From positions 1 through 36,965 of the forward strand of contig CACEIC010000008.1 of NCBI GenBank assembly GCA_902559605.1: a DNA stretch of 36,965 bases, written 5' to 3'. Every line of letters starts with the position of its first letter. Position 1 is the stretch's first letter. A program made the translations under genes and the position numbers. This document shows, piece by piece, positions 17,141 through 25,752 of the stretch. The notes under the pieces are model-generated. The model was not told the origin of the DNA. It worked only from the letters and a program-made list of their open reading frames with translations, and searched no databases. The stretch is from an uncultured Pelagibacteraceae bacterium. GTDB lineage: Bacteria; Pseudomonadota; Alphaproteobacteria; Pelagibacterales; Pelagibacteraceae.

Positions 17141-17731
17141 TTATAAAGAGCCCTTTGTAGAAGGAATTGTGCTTTTGTTCCTTGGATCTAATTCTAGTGC
17201 AGCTCTTAAAGTCCTTGCTAGCCCTTTGTAACAAGACTCTATGATGTGGTGACTATTGTCACCATATATATTTTCAACGTGTAATGTAATTCCTGCAGCT
17301 TGTGAGAATGCTTGGAACCATTCTTTAAATAATTCTGTGTCCATCTCTCCAAGTTTTTCAACTTTTAATTTTACATTCCAGATCAAATAAGGTCTGTTCG
17401 AAACGTCTATTGCAACTCGTGTTAATGTTTCATCCATTGGCAATAAGATATGAGCATATCTTTTAATGCCAACAAATTTTTTTGAGGCTTTCTTTAAGCA
17501 TTCTCCAATAGCAATTCCAGTGTCTTCAGTTGTGTGGTGAAGATCAATGTGTGTATCACCTTTAGCTTTAACAGTTAAATCCATTGATGAGTGTTTAGAT
17601 AATTGCTCGAGCATGTGATCTAGAAAACCTATTCCTGTGTCAACTTTGTACTTACCTTTACCATCAATATTAAGGTCAACACTAATATTAGTTTCTTTTG
17701 TTTTTCTGGCTATTTTTGCTTTTCTTTTCAT
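17141..17731 (-). CDS. hisB: Imidazoleglycerol-phosphate dehydratase HisB
   Basis: HisB dehydrates IGP to imidazole-acetol phosphate, using two manganese ions. The 196-aa protein holds the metal-binding motifs [13 protein letters not shown] (about 36-48), [15 protein letters not shown] (63-77) and [18 protein letters not shown] (about 159-176). It is the monofunctional form without the phosphatase domain. It is the first gene of the his chain; an extended -10 element lies 30 bp upstream of its start. Confidence 0.97.
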   Translation of the reverse strand: MKRKAKIARKTKETNISVDLNIDGKGKYKVDTGIGFLDHMLEQLSKHSSMDLTVKAKGDTHIDLHHTTEDTGIAIGECLKKASKKFVGIKRYAHILLPMDETLTRVAIDVSNRPYLIWNVKLKVEKLGEMDTELFKEWFQAFSQAAGITLHVENIYGDNSHHIIESCYKGLARTLRAALELDPRNKSTIPSTKGSL

Positions 17732-17760
17732 AATTTAAATTAGGTATATAGGTATTTTTG

Positions 17761-17769
17761 ATTATATCA
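17761..17769 (-). promoter_or_regulatory. Extended -10 promoter for the hisB operon
   Basis: On the minus strand this reads TGATATAAT, which is TG-n-TATAAT, a perfect extended -10 element. Transcription would start near 17754, giving a leader of about 23 nt before the hisB ATG at 17731. No convincing -35 is seen, which is acceptable for extended -10 promoters. Confidence 0.5.
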
Positions 17770-17786
17770 ATAATACTAAACCTGGG

Positions 17787-17814
17787 CTTGAACTATTGAA
17801 ATTCATATCCATCT
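17787..17814 (+). promoter_or_regulatory. Heat-shock (RpoH/sigma-32-type) promoter of hslVU
   Basis: CTTGAA at 17787-17792 and CCATCT at 17809-17814 are separated by 16 bp, close to the sigma-32 consensus CTTGAA...CCCCATnT. hslVU is a classic RpoH target. The expected start site is about 7 nt beyond, at 17821-17822, directly on the ATG at 17822. The mRNA may therefore be leaderless, which fits the absence of any Shine-Dalgarno sequence. Confidence 0.6.
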
Positions 17815-17821
17815 ATACTCC

Positions 17822-18337
17822 ATGACAACAATTGTACTTGTAAGAAAAAATAATGACTTAGTTGTGGCCAGTGACGGTCAAGTTAGTATGGGTAATACTG
17901 TAATTAAGAAAACTGCTAACAAGGTTCGTAAAATTGAGAAAAGAAATGTGATCGCAGGATTTGCGGGATCTACTGCAGACGCACTTACTTTGTTTGAGAG
18001 ACTAGAGTCAAAGCTTGAAAAGCATGCAGGAAACCTAACTAGAGCTGCTGTAGAATTAGCAAAAGATTGGCGTACTGATAAATATTTAAGAAGATTAGAA
18101 GCTTTAATGGCAATAGGTGATAAAGAAAAAAGTTTTATAATTTCAGGAACTGGGGATGTTCTTGAACCTGAAGGTGATGTTATAGGAATCGGCTCTGGAG
18201 GAAATTATGCTTTAGCAGCAGCAAAAGTTTTAATGGATACAGAAATGTCTGCAGAAGAAATTGCAAAAAAATCAATTAAAGTTGCTTCTGATATATGTGT
18301 ATTTACTAATGATAATTTGAGTATGGAGAAAATATAG
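17822..18337 (+). CDS. hslV: ATP-dependent protease subunit HslV (ClpQ)
   Basis: HslV is the proteasome-like peptidase partner of HslU. The ATG at 17822 gives MTTIVLVRK, so Thr2 becomes the catalytic N-terminal threonine after Met removal; this fixes the start. Family segments [54 protein letters not shown] and [13 protein letters not shown] are present. The 171-aa length is normal. Its TAG stop overlaps the GTG start of hslU by one base. Divergent from hisB with a 90-bp shared promoter region. Confidence 0.97.
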   Translation: MTTIVLVRKNNDLVVASDGQVSMGNTVIKKTANKVRKIEKRNVIAGFAGSTADALTLFERLESKLEKHAGNLTRAAVELAKDWRTDKYLRRLEALMAIGDKEKSFIISGTGDVLEPEGDVIGIGSGGNYALAAAKVLMDTEMSAEEIAKKSIKVASDICVFTNDNLSMEKI

Positions 18338-19704
18338 TGGAAAACTCAAACGTCACAACATTTCCTAAAGGAAAAGTAGAAAAAGAAAAGACAACAATTA
18401 CAAATTCATTATCACCTAGGGAAATTGTATCAGAATTAGATAGATTTGTTGTTGGGCAAAATAAAGCCAAAAGGGCTGTTGCTATTGCCTTAAGAAATAG
18501 ATGGAGACGACAAGCATTAGAAGATGATATGAAAGACGAAGTTCTTCCAAAGAATATTTTAATGATCGGTCCTACTGGTGTTGGTAAAACAGAAATTTCT
18601 AGAAGACTTTCTAAATTAGCAGAAGCACCATTCGTAAAAGTTGAAGCAACAAGATTTACAGAAGTAGGATATGTGGGACGTGATGTAGAACAAATTGTAA
18701 GGGATCTTTTAGAAATTGCAATTGCAATGGAAAAAGTGAAGAAAAGAAAAGAAGTTCACGCTCAAGCTCAAAAATTGGCAGAGGATAGAGTTTTAGATGC
18801 TTTAGTTGGAAATAAAGCAAGTGTTGCAACAAGAGAAAGTTTTAGAAAAAGACTAAGAGATGGGGATTTAGATGATAACGAAATTGAAATAGCCATTAGC
18901 GAATCTAATCAAATGCCATCATTTGAAATACCTGGAATGCCAGGTGCAAACGTTGGAATGATTAATATTTCAGACATGCTTGGAAAATCTATGGGTCAAA
19001 AACCAAAGAAAAAGAAAATGACAGTTAAAGAGTCTCACGAAATATTAATTAATGAAGAGTCAGACAAACTAATTGAACAAGATAAAATTATAAAATCTGC
19101 AAAGGACTCAACAGAAAATAATGGTATAGTTTTCTTAGATGAAATTGACAAAATTTCAGCAAGAACAGACCGTGTTGGTGGTGATGTATCAAGAGAAGGT
19201 GTCCAAAGAGATTTATTGCCATTGATAGAAGGCACAACTGTTAGTACAAAATATGGACCTGTTAAAACAGATCATATTTTATTTATTGCTTCAGGTGCCT
19301 TTCAATTAGCAAAGCCATCTGATCTTTTGCCAGAATTACAAGGAAGATTACCTATAAGAGTTGAGCTTGATGCACTAAATAGTGAGGATTTTATCAGAAT
19401 ATTAAAGGAACCTGATAATAGTTTAATCAAACAGTACAAGGCACTTTTAAAAACTGAAAACGTAGATTTGGAATTTACAGAAGATGGAATTAATACAATT
19501 GCTCATATAGCAAGTGAAGTGAATTCATCAGTAGAAAATATTGGAGCAAGAAGATTGCATACTATAATAGAGAGAGTATTAGATGAAATTAGTTTTACAG
19601 CAACAGATAGGGCTGGAGAAAAAATAACTGTCGATGGCAAATATATAAAAGATAATATTGGCGAATTAGTAAAAGATACTGATCTTTCAAAGTTTATTTT
19701 ATAG
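18337..19704 (+). CDS. hslU: ATP-dependent protease ATPase subunit HslU (ClpY)
   Basis: HslU is the AAA+ unfoldase that feeds substrates to HslV. The 455-aa product has [17 protein letters not shown] at the N-terminus and Walker A GPTGVGKT (78-85). [16 protein letters not shown] contains the GYVG pore loop. The I-domain insertion (about 110-240) is followed by Walker B IVFLDEID (about 264-271), [16 protein letters not shown], and the sensor-2 region [13 protein letters not shown]. The C-terminus, LSKFIL, resembles the tail that docks into HslV. The GTG start at 18337 overlaps the hslV stop. The 3' end overlaps the converging Smr gene by 11 bp. Confidence 0.97.
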   Translation: MENSNVTTFPKGKVEKEKTTITNSLSPREIVSELDRFVVGQNKAKRAVAIALRNRWRRQALEDDMKDEVLPKNILMIGPTGVGKTEISRRLSKLAEAPFVKVEATRFTEVGYVGRDVEQIVRDLLEIAIAMEKVKKRKEVHAQAQKLAEDRVLDALVGNKASVATRESFRKRLRDGDLDDNEIEIAISESNQMPSFEIPGMPGANVGMINISDMLGKSMGQKPKKKKMTVKESHEILINEESDKLIEQDKIIKSAKDSTENNGIVFLDEIDKISARTDRVGGDVSREGVQRDLLPLIEGTTVSTKYGPVKTDHILFIASGAFQLAKPSDLLPELQGRLPIRVELDALNSEDFIRILKEPDNSLIKQYKALLKTENVDLEFTEDGINTIAHIASEVNSSVENIGARRLHTIIERVLDEISFTATDRAGEKITVDGKYIKDNIGELVKDTDLSKFIL

Positions 19705-20107
19705 TTTTCAAAAATATATCAAAATTCCCTTTCGACGGACTATTAACCGAATCAAAATCAATATTGATTATTTTACTCATTAATTCAGAATTATTTTTAA
19801 TATATTCTGGCACTGAATGTTTCAAAATACTTAAATCTTTAGATTGATAAGGATCATTTAAATTTTTAGATCTCATTCCCTTACCAGTAATCACATTAAT
19901 TTTTTTTACTTTATTTGCGTAACAATTCTCAATAAATTCTGAAATTTTTTTATTAGCTTCTTCCAAAGTATATCCATGAAGATCTATTGTTCTATCAGAA
20001 ATTTTCTGATTATTTAATTGACCCACATCTTTATTATGAAGTTTTTCTGACCTATCTAAGAAATTTTGCCAATCTCTTTTATCTTTATCTGATAGCTTAT
20101 TTGTCAA
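19694..20107 (-). CDS. Smr/MutS2 C-terminal domain protein
   Basis: A 137-aa protein whose C-terminal two-thirds is an Smr domain: [20 protein letters not shown] (about 42-61, D-L-H-G motif) and [13 protein letters not shown] (the T-G-x-G motif). A third conserved block, VPEYIKNN, follows. Smr domains are nicking endonucleases or RNA-interacting modules; the role here is unknown. It overlaps the upstream Tim44 gene by 4 bp, so they form an operon. In many alphaproteobacteria an mltA gene stands between these two and is absent here. Confidence 0.88.
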   Translation of the reverse strand: MTNKLSDKDKRDWQNFLDRSEKLHNKDVGQLNNQKISDRTIDLHGYTLEEANKKISEFIENCYANKVKKINVITGKGMRSKNLNDPYQSKDLSILKHSVPEYIKNNSELMSKIINIDFDSVNSPSKGNFDIFLKTIK

Positions 20108-20691
20108 GCTTGAGTATCAATTAATAACCAGTTAGGATTTGAAGATCTGCTATCTTTTGAAAATTTCCAAGTATCTAATACCTTTTTTATTTTTTCTGGA
20201 TCGCCTGCAATTACTTTATCATCTTTGTCTTTTACACACGAAATTATCTCACTAACAAATTCGATTGTTACTTCAAGCATATTTTTATTTTGTTCATGTT
20301 GTTTTATTTCTGCAGAACTAATTCCAATAAATGTTGTTTCAGAAGAATGTTTTTTTGATTGTCTATCTTTAATTGCATCTTCAAATTGTTGATAAACACT
20401 TTTATCTAACAAAGTTTTGATATCTTTTAATGTTCCCTTTGCAAAATTTGTAATAATCGTCTCGTATGCAATCTTTGCTCCTTTAACAAATTCTTTTTTT
20501 GCATTTTCATCAAATGTGCTAGCATTTAAATTCACTATTGGTTTTGAAGGTGGGGCTTCATGAGCAAAGCTAGACTCGACATCTTCCTCAAAACCTGTTT
20601 TTTTACCTAAAATTCCTCTTAATCTTAAAAAAATGAAACCTGCAATCATTGCAAGAAGGATGATATCAATGTATTCAAAGCTATAACTCAT
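20104..20691 (-). CDS. Tim44-like domain protein (TimA type)
   Basis: A 195-aa protein with one N-terminal membrane helix (IDIILLAMIAGFIFLRLRG, about 8-26) and a C-terminal Tim44-like domain. The FVKGAKIAYETIITNFAKG, LLDKSVYQQFEDAI and VEFVSEIISCVKD segments fit this domain. NWLLIDTQA closes it, as in other family members. Alphaproteobacterial TimA is the ancestor-like relative of mitochondrial Tim44 and is thought to be an inner-membrane-associated protein. It is divergent from fxsA with a 58-bp gap and overlaps smr by 4 bp. Confidence 0.87.
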   Translation of the reverse strand: MSYSFEYIDIILLAMIAGFIFLRLRGILGKKTGFEEDVESSFAHEAPPSKPIVNLNASTFDENAKKEFVKGAKIAYETIITNFAKGTLKDIKTLLDKSVYQQFEDAIKDRQSKKHSSETTFIGISSAEIKQHEQNKNMLEVTIEFVSEIISCVKDKDDKVIAGDPEKIKKVLDTWKFSKDSRSSNPNWLLIDTQA

Positions 20692-20749
20692 ATAAGTATA
20701 ATATTTACTATGTTGATAAATTTCAACCTGCTAATTAAATAATAGACAA

Positions 20750-21175
20750 ATGAACACAGCATTAGTTTTAATTATAGGCATCCCACTTATTGAAATTTAT
20801 TTATTTATCAAAATTGGATCACAAATAGGCGCATTTAATACAGTTTTACTAATATTAACGACAGCTGTGATTGGAGTTGCTTACGCAAGGTATGAAGGAT
20901 TTAACACTCTAAAATCAGGAATTGCACAACTAGTAAAAAACGAAATGCCAGTTTATGAAATTATATCTGGAGCAACTCTTGCATTTGCAGCATTTCTGTT
21001 GATTTTGCCAGGATTTGCTACAGATTTAGTAGGTATACTTTTAGTTATTCCTTTAACACGCAAAATTTTACTTAGTAGATTTGTAAAAACAAATATTAAC
21101 AAAAAAAGAAAAAAAAATAATTATATTGAAGGTGATTATGAGGATATAAGTGACGATAATGACAAAAAATTATGA
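20750..21175 (+). CDS. fxsA: FxsA family membrane protein
   Basis: The 141-aa product has the FxsA pattern: a first helix ALVLIIGIPLIEIYLFIKIG, a second with TAVIGVAYARYEG, and a third with FAAFLLILPGFATDLVGILL ending LLVIPLTRK. A basic, disordered tail follows. FxsA in E. coli suppresses F-plasmid exclusion of phage T7; its normal function is not known. The gene overlaps the secB start by up to 26 bp. Confidence 0.9.
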   Translation: MNTALVLIIGIPLIEIYLFIKIGSQIGAFNTVLLILTTAVIGVAYARYEGFNTLKSGIAQLVKNEMPVYEIISGATLAFAAFLLILPGFATDLVGILLVIPLTRKILLSRFVKTNINKKRKKNNYIEGDYEDISDDNDKKL

Positions 21176-21581
21176 AATAGTATTTAATTATATAAAAGAT
21201 CTTTCAGTTGAAATTCCTGACGCTGAAGCATTTTTATTTAGTAGAGAAAATATAACAAAATATACTCTTGGTTTGAATATATCAACAAATCCAATCAAAG
21301 ATCAAACTATCGAAGTTATTACAAATTTAAATTATAAAGATAAAAGTGAAAACAAAAAAAAATCATATTTTGAAATTTCATATGCAACTGTAATTAAATT
21401 AAAAAATAAAGAAATGAAAAAAGACGAATTAGAAAAACTTATACTTTGTGATTTACAAAATGATATTTATCCAAATTTAGAAAGAATTTTTTTAAGGTCA
21501 ATTAAAGACGCTGGTTTCCCAGATATGAAGTTAGATAAAAAAATTGATTTTGAAAAACTCTACCAACAAAAACTTAATTAA
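21150..21581 (+). CDS. secB: Protein-export chaperone SecB
   Basis: SecB holds precursor proteins unfolded and passes them to SecA. The 143-aa protein has FNYIKDLSVEIPDAE at the N-terminus (family: YIKDLSFENP) and a central set of beta strands. AGFPDMKLDKKIDFEKLYQQ at the end replaces the usual GFPPLMLDPIDF-LY motif, which supports the assignment despite divergence. The ATG at 21150 is listed; the ATG at 21159 (MTKNYEIV) is equally likely. It overlaps fxsA at the start and dnaQ by 8 bp at the end. Confidence 0.88.
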   Translation: MTIMTKNYEIVFNYIKDLSVEIPDAEAFLFSRENITKYTLGLNISTNPIKDQTIEVITNLNYKDKSENKKKSYFEISYATVIKLKNKEMKKDELEKLILCDLQNDIYPNLERIFLRSIKDAGFPDMKLDKKIDFEKLYQQKLN

Positions 21582-22242
21582 AGAAATTTCTTTTGAATTC
21601 TCTTTTCATAAATTCTCTATGATTCTCTAGCTCTTGTTTTGAAGGCTTTATTATTTTTTTTGAATAAATTATTTCTTCGTTATTTTCGTTTCCTTTTTTA
21701 ATTATTTCTTTTTGGAATTGAAATTTAGGTTCTTTTTGATCAATTAGATTTACATAAACTTTAGATAATAATTCACAATCTATTAAGGCTGTATGTTTTT
21801 CTCTTTTGGAGTTATCTATTCTAAATCTTTTACACAATGCATCTAGACTTATTCCAGATCCAGGAAATTTATTCCTTGCAATTTCAAGGGTGTCGATGAC
21901 ATTATCTTTCGAAATCTTTTCTTTTTTTATTAATGACAGCTCATTATTGAGATGACCTATATCAAATTCTGCATTATGAATTATAATTTTTTTACCTTCT
22001 ATAAATTTTAAAAAATCATCAGCAATATCGCTAAATTTTTTTTTATCCAATAAAAATTCATCTGTGTATCCATGAACTTTTAATGCACTCTCAGAAACTT
22101 TTCTTTCAGGATTTAGATAACAATGAAAAACATTTTTCGTCGGTATTAAATTTTCAATTTCTATGCAACCAATTTCTACTATTCTATGCCCTTCTTTTAC
22201 TGAAAGACCCGTAGTTTCAGTGTCAAGTACTATTTCTTTCAT
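21574..22242 (-). CDS. dnaQ: DNA polymerase III epsilon subunit (3'-5' exonuclease)
   Basis: DnaQ proofreads for the replicative polymerase. The 222-aa DEDDh exonuclease has all acidic residues: Asp7 and Glu9 in IVLDTETTGL, the Asp in HNAEFDIGHLNNEL, and the His-Asp of HTALIDCELL. HRIVEIGCIEIEN and LDALCKRFRID also match. The C-terminal tail (about 175-222) is lysine-rich and poorly conserved, and may hold the alpha-binding part. It overlaps coaE by 20 bp in the ppsR-maf-aroE-SDR-coaE-dnaQ chain. Confidence 0.95.
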   Translation of the reverse strand: MKEIVLDTETTGLSVKEGHRIVEIGCIEIENLIPTKNVFHCYLNPERKVSESALKVHGYTDEFLLDKKKFSDIADDFLKFIEGKKIIIHNAEFDIGHLNNELSLIKKEKISKDNVIDTLEIARNKFPGSGISLDALCKRFRIDNSKREKHTALIDCELLSKVYVNLIDQKEPKFQFQKEIIKKGNENNEEIIYSKKIIKPSKQELENHREFMKREFKRNFFN

Positions 22243-22810
22243 CTAAAATTTTATTCTTTAACGAACTAATTTTTTTTTTCATTATATTTGGTCTAAAATT
22301 ATTATCGACAATATAATTTGCTAATTTTCTTTTTTTTAACAGATTGGCTTGGTTTTTTTTTAAATTCAAAAGAATTTTTTTGTTATAATTTTTTCTTTTT
22401 CTCAATCTATTTATTACTTTATTTTGATCAGATTTAACAAATATTAAAATATCCTTTTTATTATAAAGTTTATTTTCTATTAATAAGGGAATATCTAGAA
22501 CTATAATTTTATTTTTCTTATTTTTATTTAAAAACGATTTCAATTTCTTTCTAACTAATGGATGAACTACAGAAGATATTTTTTTCAGATTTTTCTTATC
22601 TTCGTTAATTGCTTTTATTAGTTGACTTTTTGATATTGGGAATGATTTAACAAATCTAGGGAGTTTTTTTTTTAACTTTTTGAAACACTCCAAATTATTT
22701 TTGTATAGAAACTCTACTTCTCTATCTGCGTTGAAAACTGGTGATTTGAATAGTTTAGATATAAAAGATTTTCCAGACCCAATTCCTCCAATAACTCCTA
22801 TTCTAATCAT
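22223..22810 (-). CDS. coaE: Dephospho-CoA kinase CoaE
   Basis: CoaE phosphorylates dephospho-CoA in the last step of coenzyme A synthesis. The 195-aa protein has the P-loop GVIGGIGSGKSFISKLF (5-21), FNADREVEFLYKNN, VHPLVRKKL and VLDIPLLIENKLY, all family markers. It is very lysine/asparagine-rich, which lowers similarity to typical members. Its 3' end lies inside the start of dnaQ by 20 bp. Confidence 0.93.
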   Translation of the reverse strand: MIRIGVIGGIGSGKSFISKLFKSPVFNADREVEFLYKNNLECFKKLKKKLPRFVKSFPISKSQLIKAINEDKKNLKKISSVVHPLVRKKLKSFLNKNKKNKIIVLDIPLLIENKLYNKKDILIFVKSDQNKVINRLRKRKNYNKKILLNLKKNQANLLKKRKLANYIVDNNFRPNIMKKKISSLKNKILDERNST

Positions 22811-22816
22811 TTAAAA

Positions 22817-23557
22817 TTAAATACATCTCCCACCATCAACTTCCAGAACTGTTCCTGTTATCATACTTGCTTCATCAGAACATAAAAAACAAGCGGCATT
22901 CCCCATATCTTGAGGAGTAGAAAATCTACCTAATGGGATTGTAGATAAAAAGGCTTGTTTTTTTTTTGGCGTGTTACCTCCCATAAATGATTTTAATAAT
23001 GGTGTTTTTCCAGCTACCGGAGCTATAGCATTAACTCGCACTTTAAAGGGAGCCAATTCTATAGCCATAGCTTTTGTTGCAGTAATCATCCAGCCTTTGC
23101 TTGCATTATACCAATTCAATTTAGGTCTTGGAGATAATCCTGCTGTTGAAGCAACATTTAAGATAACTCCTCTTTTTATTTTTTTCATTTTTGGCACAAA
23201 ATATTTTCCACAAAAATAAATTGACTTTGCATTTACATTAAACACTTTATCAAATTCTTTTTCCGTAACCGTTTCCATAGGCTTAGGTTTATGTGTGGTG
23301 CCAGCATTATTTACAAATATATCTACAGAATTATACTTTTTATAAGCATATTTTAGAAGAGAACTAAAGCTTGATGCTTTAGATACATCCGCAACAAAAT
23401 AATCTTGAGATAGTTTCTTAGAAACTTCTTTCAATAATTTTGTATTTACATCAACCAATATCAAGTTAGCTCCTTCTTCAGTAAACTTTTTTGCAATTCC
23501 TTTACCAAAGCCAGAAGCAGAGCCTGTTATTATTGCAATTTTGTTTTTAAGTCTCAC
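22817..23557 (-). CDS. Short-chain dehydrogenase/reductase (SDR)
   Basis: A 246-aa classical SDR, an NAD(P)-dependent oxidoreductase. The cofactor motif is TGSASGFG (11-18), with NNAG at 83-86 and catalytic Ser137, Tyr150 and Lys154 (YNASK). Asp36 after the second strand (ILVDVN) favours NAD(H). The C-terminus ends MITGTVLEVDGGRCI. The substrate is unknown; glucose 1-dehydrogenase-like or 3-oxoacyl reductase labels would be guesses. It is inserted between aroE and coaE, which are neighbours in many alphaproteobacteria. Confidence 0.9.
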   Translation of the reverse strand: MRLKNKIAIITGSASGFGKGIAKKFTEEGANLILVDVNTKLLKEVSKKLSQDYFVADVSKASSFSSLLKYAYKKYNSVDIFVNNAGTTHKPKPMETVTEKEFDKVFNVNAKSIYFCGKYFVPKMKKIKRGVILNVASTAGLSPRPKLNWYNASKGWMITATKAMAIELAPFKVRVNAIAPVAGKTPLLKSFMGGNTPKKKQAFLSTIPLGRFSTPQDMGNAACFLCSDEASMITGTVLEVDGGRCI

Positions 23558-23562
23558 AGATT

Positions 23563-24357
23563 TTAACTTTCTAAATATTTTATCACTTTTTGATCAATCT
23601 TTGGTTCAATATTATGCCATATGCTAAATGCTTTTTGTGCTTGAAATAGAAACATATTTAAACCATTCTCAATTATATTTCCCGGTTTATTTCCAGCTTT
23701 GGAAAAATCAGTGTTAAACGGATTATAAATGACATCAAAAAACAGTTTGTTATTTCCAGCTTTTAAAAAATCGATTTCAAATTTATCGTTTTCCTTTAAT
23801 CCAAGGCTAGTAGCATTAATAATAATATCAAAATCAGGAAGTATTCCCCAATCTATAACTTCCAGTCCATCAAATAATTTTTTTAAAATCTGTGCCTTCT
23901 CTTTGGTTCTGTTGCTTAAATAAATTTGTGGAACATTCATTTTTTTTAAAGCATATATAATTGATGGTACAACTCCTCCTGCTCCCAAAATCATCACCTT
24001 TTTATTACGAACATCGTAATCCAATTTTTTGAGACTAAGTTCAAATCCGTCTATATCGGTATTATAACCAGTAACATTTCCATTATTCAGACAAACTGTA
24101 TTCACAGATTGAGTCCTTAATGCATGACCACTAAGCACATCTAAATGAGGTATAATTTTTTTTTTGAAAGGGACTGTAATATTAAGCCCGTTTATTTGGC
24201 CATTTTTAATACTGCTACACAACTCTTTCAGATCATCATCATATGCTTGCAATTTCCCGTAAATTGCATCAATTTTATTAGAACTTAACCAATAATTATG
24301 TAGTTTTGGTGATAATGAATGTTCAACAGGATTTCCAACAACTAAATATTTTTTCAC
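23563..24357 (-). CDS. aroE: Shikimate dehydrogenase (NADP+) AroE
   Basis: AroE reduces 3-dehydroshikimate to shikimate in aromatic amino acid synthesis. The 264-aa protein has GNPVEHSLSPKLHN (8-21), where the Ser-x-Ser binds shikimate, and the catalytic Lys in NITVPFKKK near 60-68. NTDIDGFELSL carries the catalytic Asp, and the NADP loop is ILGAGGVVPSI. NGLNMFLFQAQKAFSIW near the end is typical. It overlaps the maf stop by 1 nt. Confidence 0.96.
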   Translation of the reverse strand: MKKYLVVGNPVEHSLSPKLHNYWLSSNKIDAIYGKLQAYDDDLKELCSSIKNGQINGLNITVPFKKKIIPHLDVLSGHALRTQSVNTVCLNNGNVTGYNTDIDGFELSLKKLDYDVRNKKVMILGAGGVVPSIIYALKKMNVPQIYLSNRTKEKAQILKKLFDGLEVIDWGILPDFDIIINATSLGLKENDKFEIDFLKAGNNKLFFDVIYNPFNTDFSKAGNKPGNIIENGLNMFLFQAQKAFSIWHNIEPKIDQKVIKYLES

Positions 24358-24938
24358 TACAAGCTTTCGATATATTGTTTAATTTGATCAACCGGAAGAC
24401 CCATAATAGTATTTTGATCTCCATCAATTTTAGAAAATAGGTTTCTTCCTTCACCTTCTATTTGGTAGACATTATAAGAATATAAAGCTTCATCTGATAT
24501 TTTGTTTAAATACTCCTTTAAATCACCATCACTAAATTCTTTCATCGTTAAATTTGCTTTGTCAGTATAATTCCATACCATCGAGCCATTTTTTGAAATA
24601 CATACAGAACTTATTAAATGATGTGTTTTTCCATTTAATTTTTTCAAAATATTAAATGCTTGCTCTCTATTTTCTGGTTTAGAAATTAATTCACCGTTTA
24701 AGTCTATAACACTGTCAGCTCCTAAGACTACCTGATCGATCAATCTTTGGCTTATCTTATTTGCTTTCAATTCGGCTAAATTTTTTGAGATTATTTCTGG
24801 GGTTGCGCCTTCATTTAATAGACTTTGTTTTATTGGTTCTTCATCAATATTTGAGTGTTCTACCTTACAGTCAATATTATATTTTACTAAAATTTCATAT
24901 CTTACCTTACTTTTTGACGCCAAAACTAATTTATGCAT
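24357..24938 (-). CDS. maf: Maf-family nucleotide pyrophosphatase
   Basis: Maf proteins hydrolyse non-canonical or methylated nucleoside triphosphates. The 193-aa product shows LASKSKVRYEILVKY (family: LAS.SPRR..LL), GADSVIDLNGELISKPEN (catalytic Asp region), and YQIEGEGRNLFSKIDGDQNT, followed by GLPVDQI. It overlaps ppsR by 8 bp upstream and aroE by 1 nt downstream, in a conserved alphaproteobacterial order. Confidence 0.93.
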   Translation of the reverse strand: MHKLVLASKSKVRYEILVKYNIDCKVEHSNIDEEPIKQSLLNEGATPEIISKNLAELKANKISQRLIDQVVLGADSVIDLNGELISKPENREQAFNILKKLNGKTHHLISSVCISKNGSMVWNYTDKANLTMKEFSDGDLKEYLNKISDEALYSYNVYQIEGEGRNLFSKIDGDQNTIMGLPVDQIKQYIESL

Positions 24939-25752
24939 TTTTATTTTTTATTTCATATATTTTGATAATTGAAGCAGCAGTTTCTTCAACTGATTTTCTT
25001 GTTACATCTATCGTGGGCCATTTATTTTTTTTAAAGATTTTCTTTGATTGTTCCACTTCAATTTTAATTTTTTCCAAGTCTGTATAATCGTATGCCTCTT
25101 TTTCCTTCATTGAATTTAATCTGTTACGTCGAATTTCAAATAATCTTTCAGCTTCTGTTATTAAACCAACAACACACAGATCGTTTGAATCAGTCAAATC
25201 TTTGGGTATTTGCATTTCATTTACTAATGGAATATTGGCGGTTTTTAGTCCCTTATTAGCCAAGTATATAGAAGTTGGTGTTTTACTAGTTCTGCTGACA
25301 CCAATTAATATAATATCTGACTCAAGTATACTTCCTGTTTGATTGCCATCGTCATGGTTCATTGTAAATTGAATTGCTTCAATTCTTTTGTAATATTCTT
25401 CGTCTAGCACATGTTGACCACTAGGTTTATGTGTTGCTTTTTGATTAAGAATTTTTGAAAAATTTAAAATCAAATCTCCTAAAACGCCAAAACAAGGTAT
25501 GCTAATTCTATTTGCTTCTTCAGCTAAAAACTTTGCAAGTTTACTGTTAACTACAGTATATAATATTATAGGGCTCTCTTGTACTTTTGCATTTTTAAGT
25601 ATTGTTGATATTTGACTCTCTGTTCTTGTAAAAGAAAATTGATTTAGTTCGTAATTAAAGTTGTTAAATTGAGCTTTTAGAGCCATAAAAATTCTATCCA
25701 ATGTCTCGCCCGTTGAGTCAGAAATTAAAAATATTTGGTGTGTATTTTTCAT
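24931..25752 (-). CDS. ppsR: Pyruvate, phosphate dikinase regulatory protein (kinase/phosphorylase, DUF299)
   Basis: This family reversibly phosphorylates PPDK or PEP synthase, using ADP as donor and Pi for reactivation. The 273-aa protein starts QIFLISDSTGETLDRI (5-20) and holds the P-loop-like GVSRTSKTPTSIYLANKG near 150-168. IDVTRKSVEETAASI is at the C-terminus; all three are family hallmarks. It is the first gene of the leftward cluster, next to the putative origin. The PPDK/PEP synthase target is not in the window. Confidence 0.93.
   Translation of the reverse strand: MKNTHQIFLISDSTGETLDRIFMALKAQFNNFNYELNQFSFTRTESQISTILKNAKVQESPIILYTVVNSKLAKFLAEEANRISIPCFGVLGDLILNFSKILNQKATHKPSGQHVLDEEYYKRIEAIQFTMNHDDGNQTGSILESDIILIGVSRTSKTPTSIYLANKGLKTANIPLVNEMQIPKDLTDSNDLCVVGLITEAERLFEIRRNRLNSMKEKEAYDYTDLEKIKIEVEQSKKIFKKNKWPTIDVTRKSVEETAASIIKIYEIKNKNA

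Noticed and set aside
17136..17234. Upstream start for hisH
   Set aside because: The extension lies inside hisB and precedes the conserved MDITIVDY start; it is non-conserved antisense-free filler.
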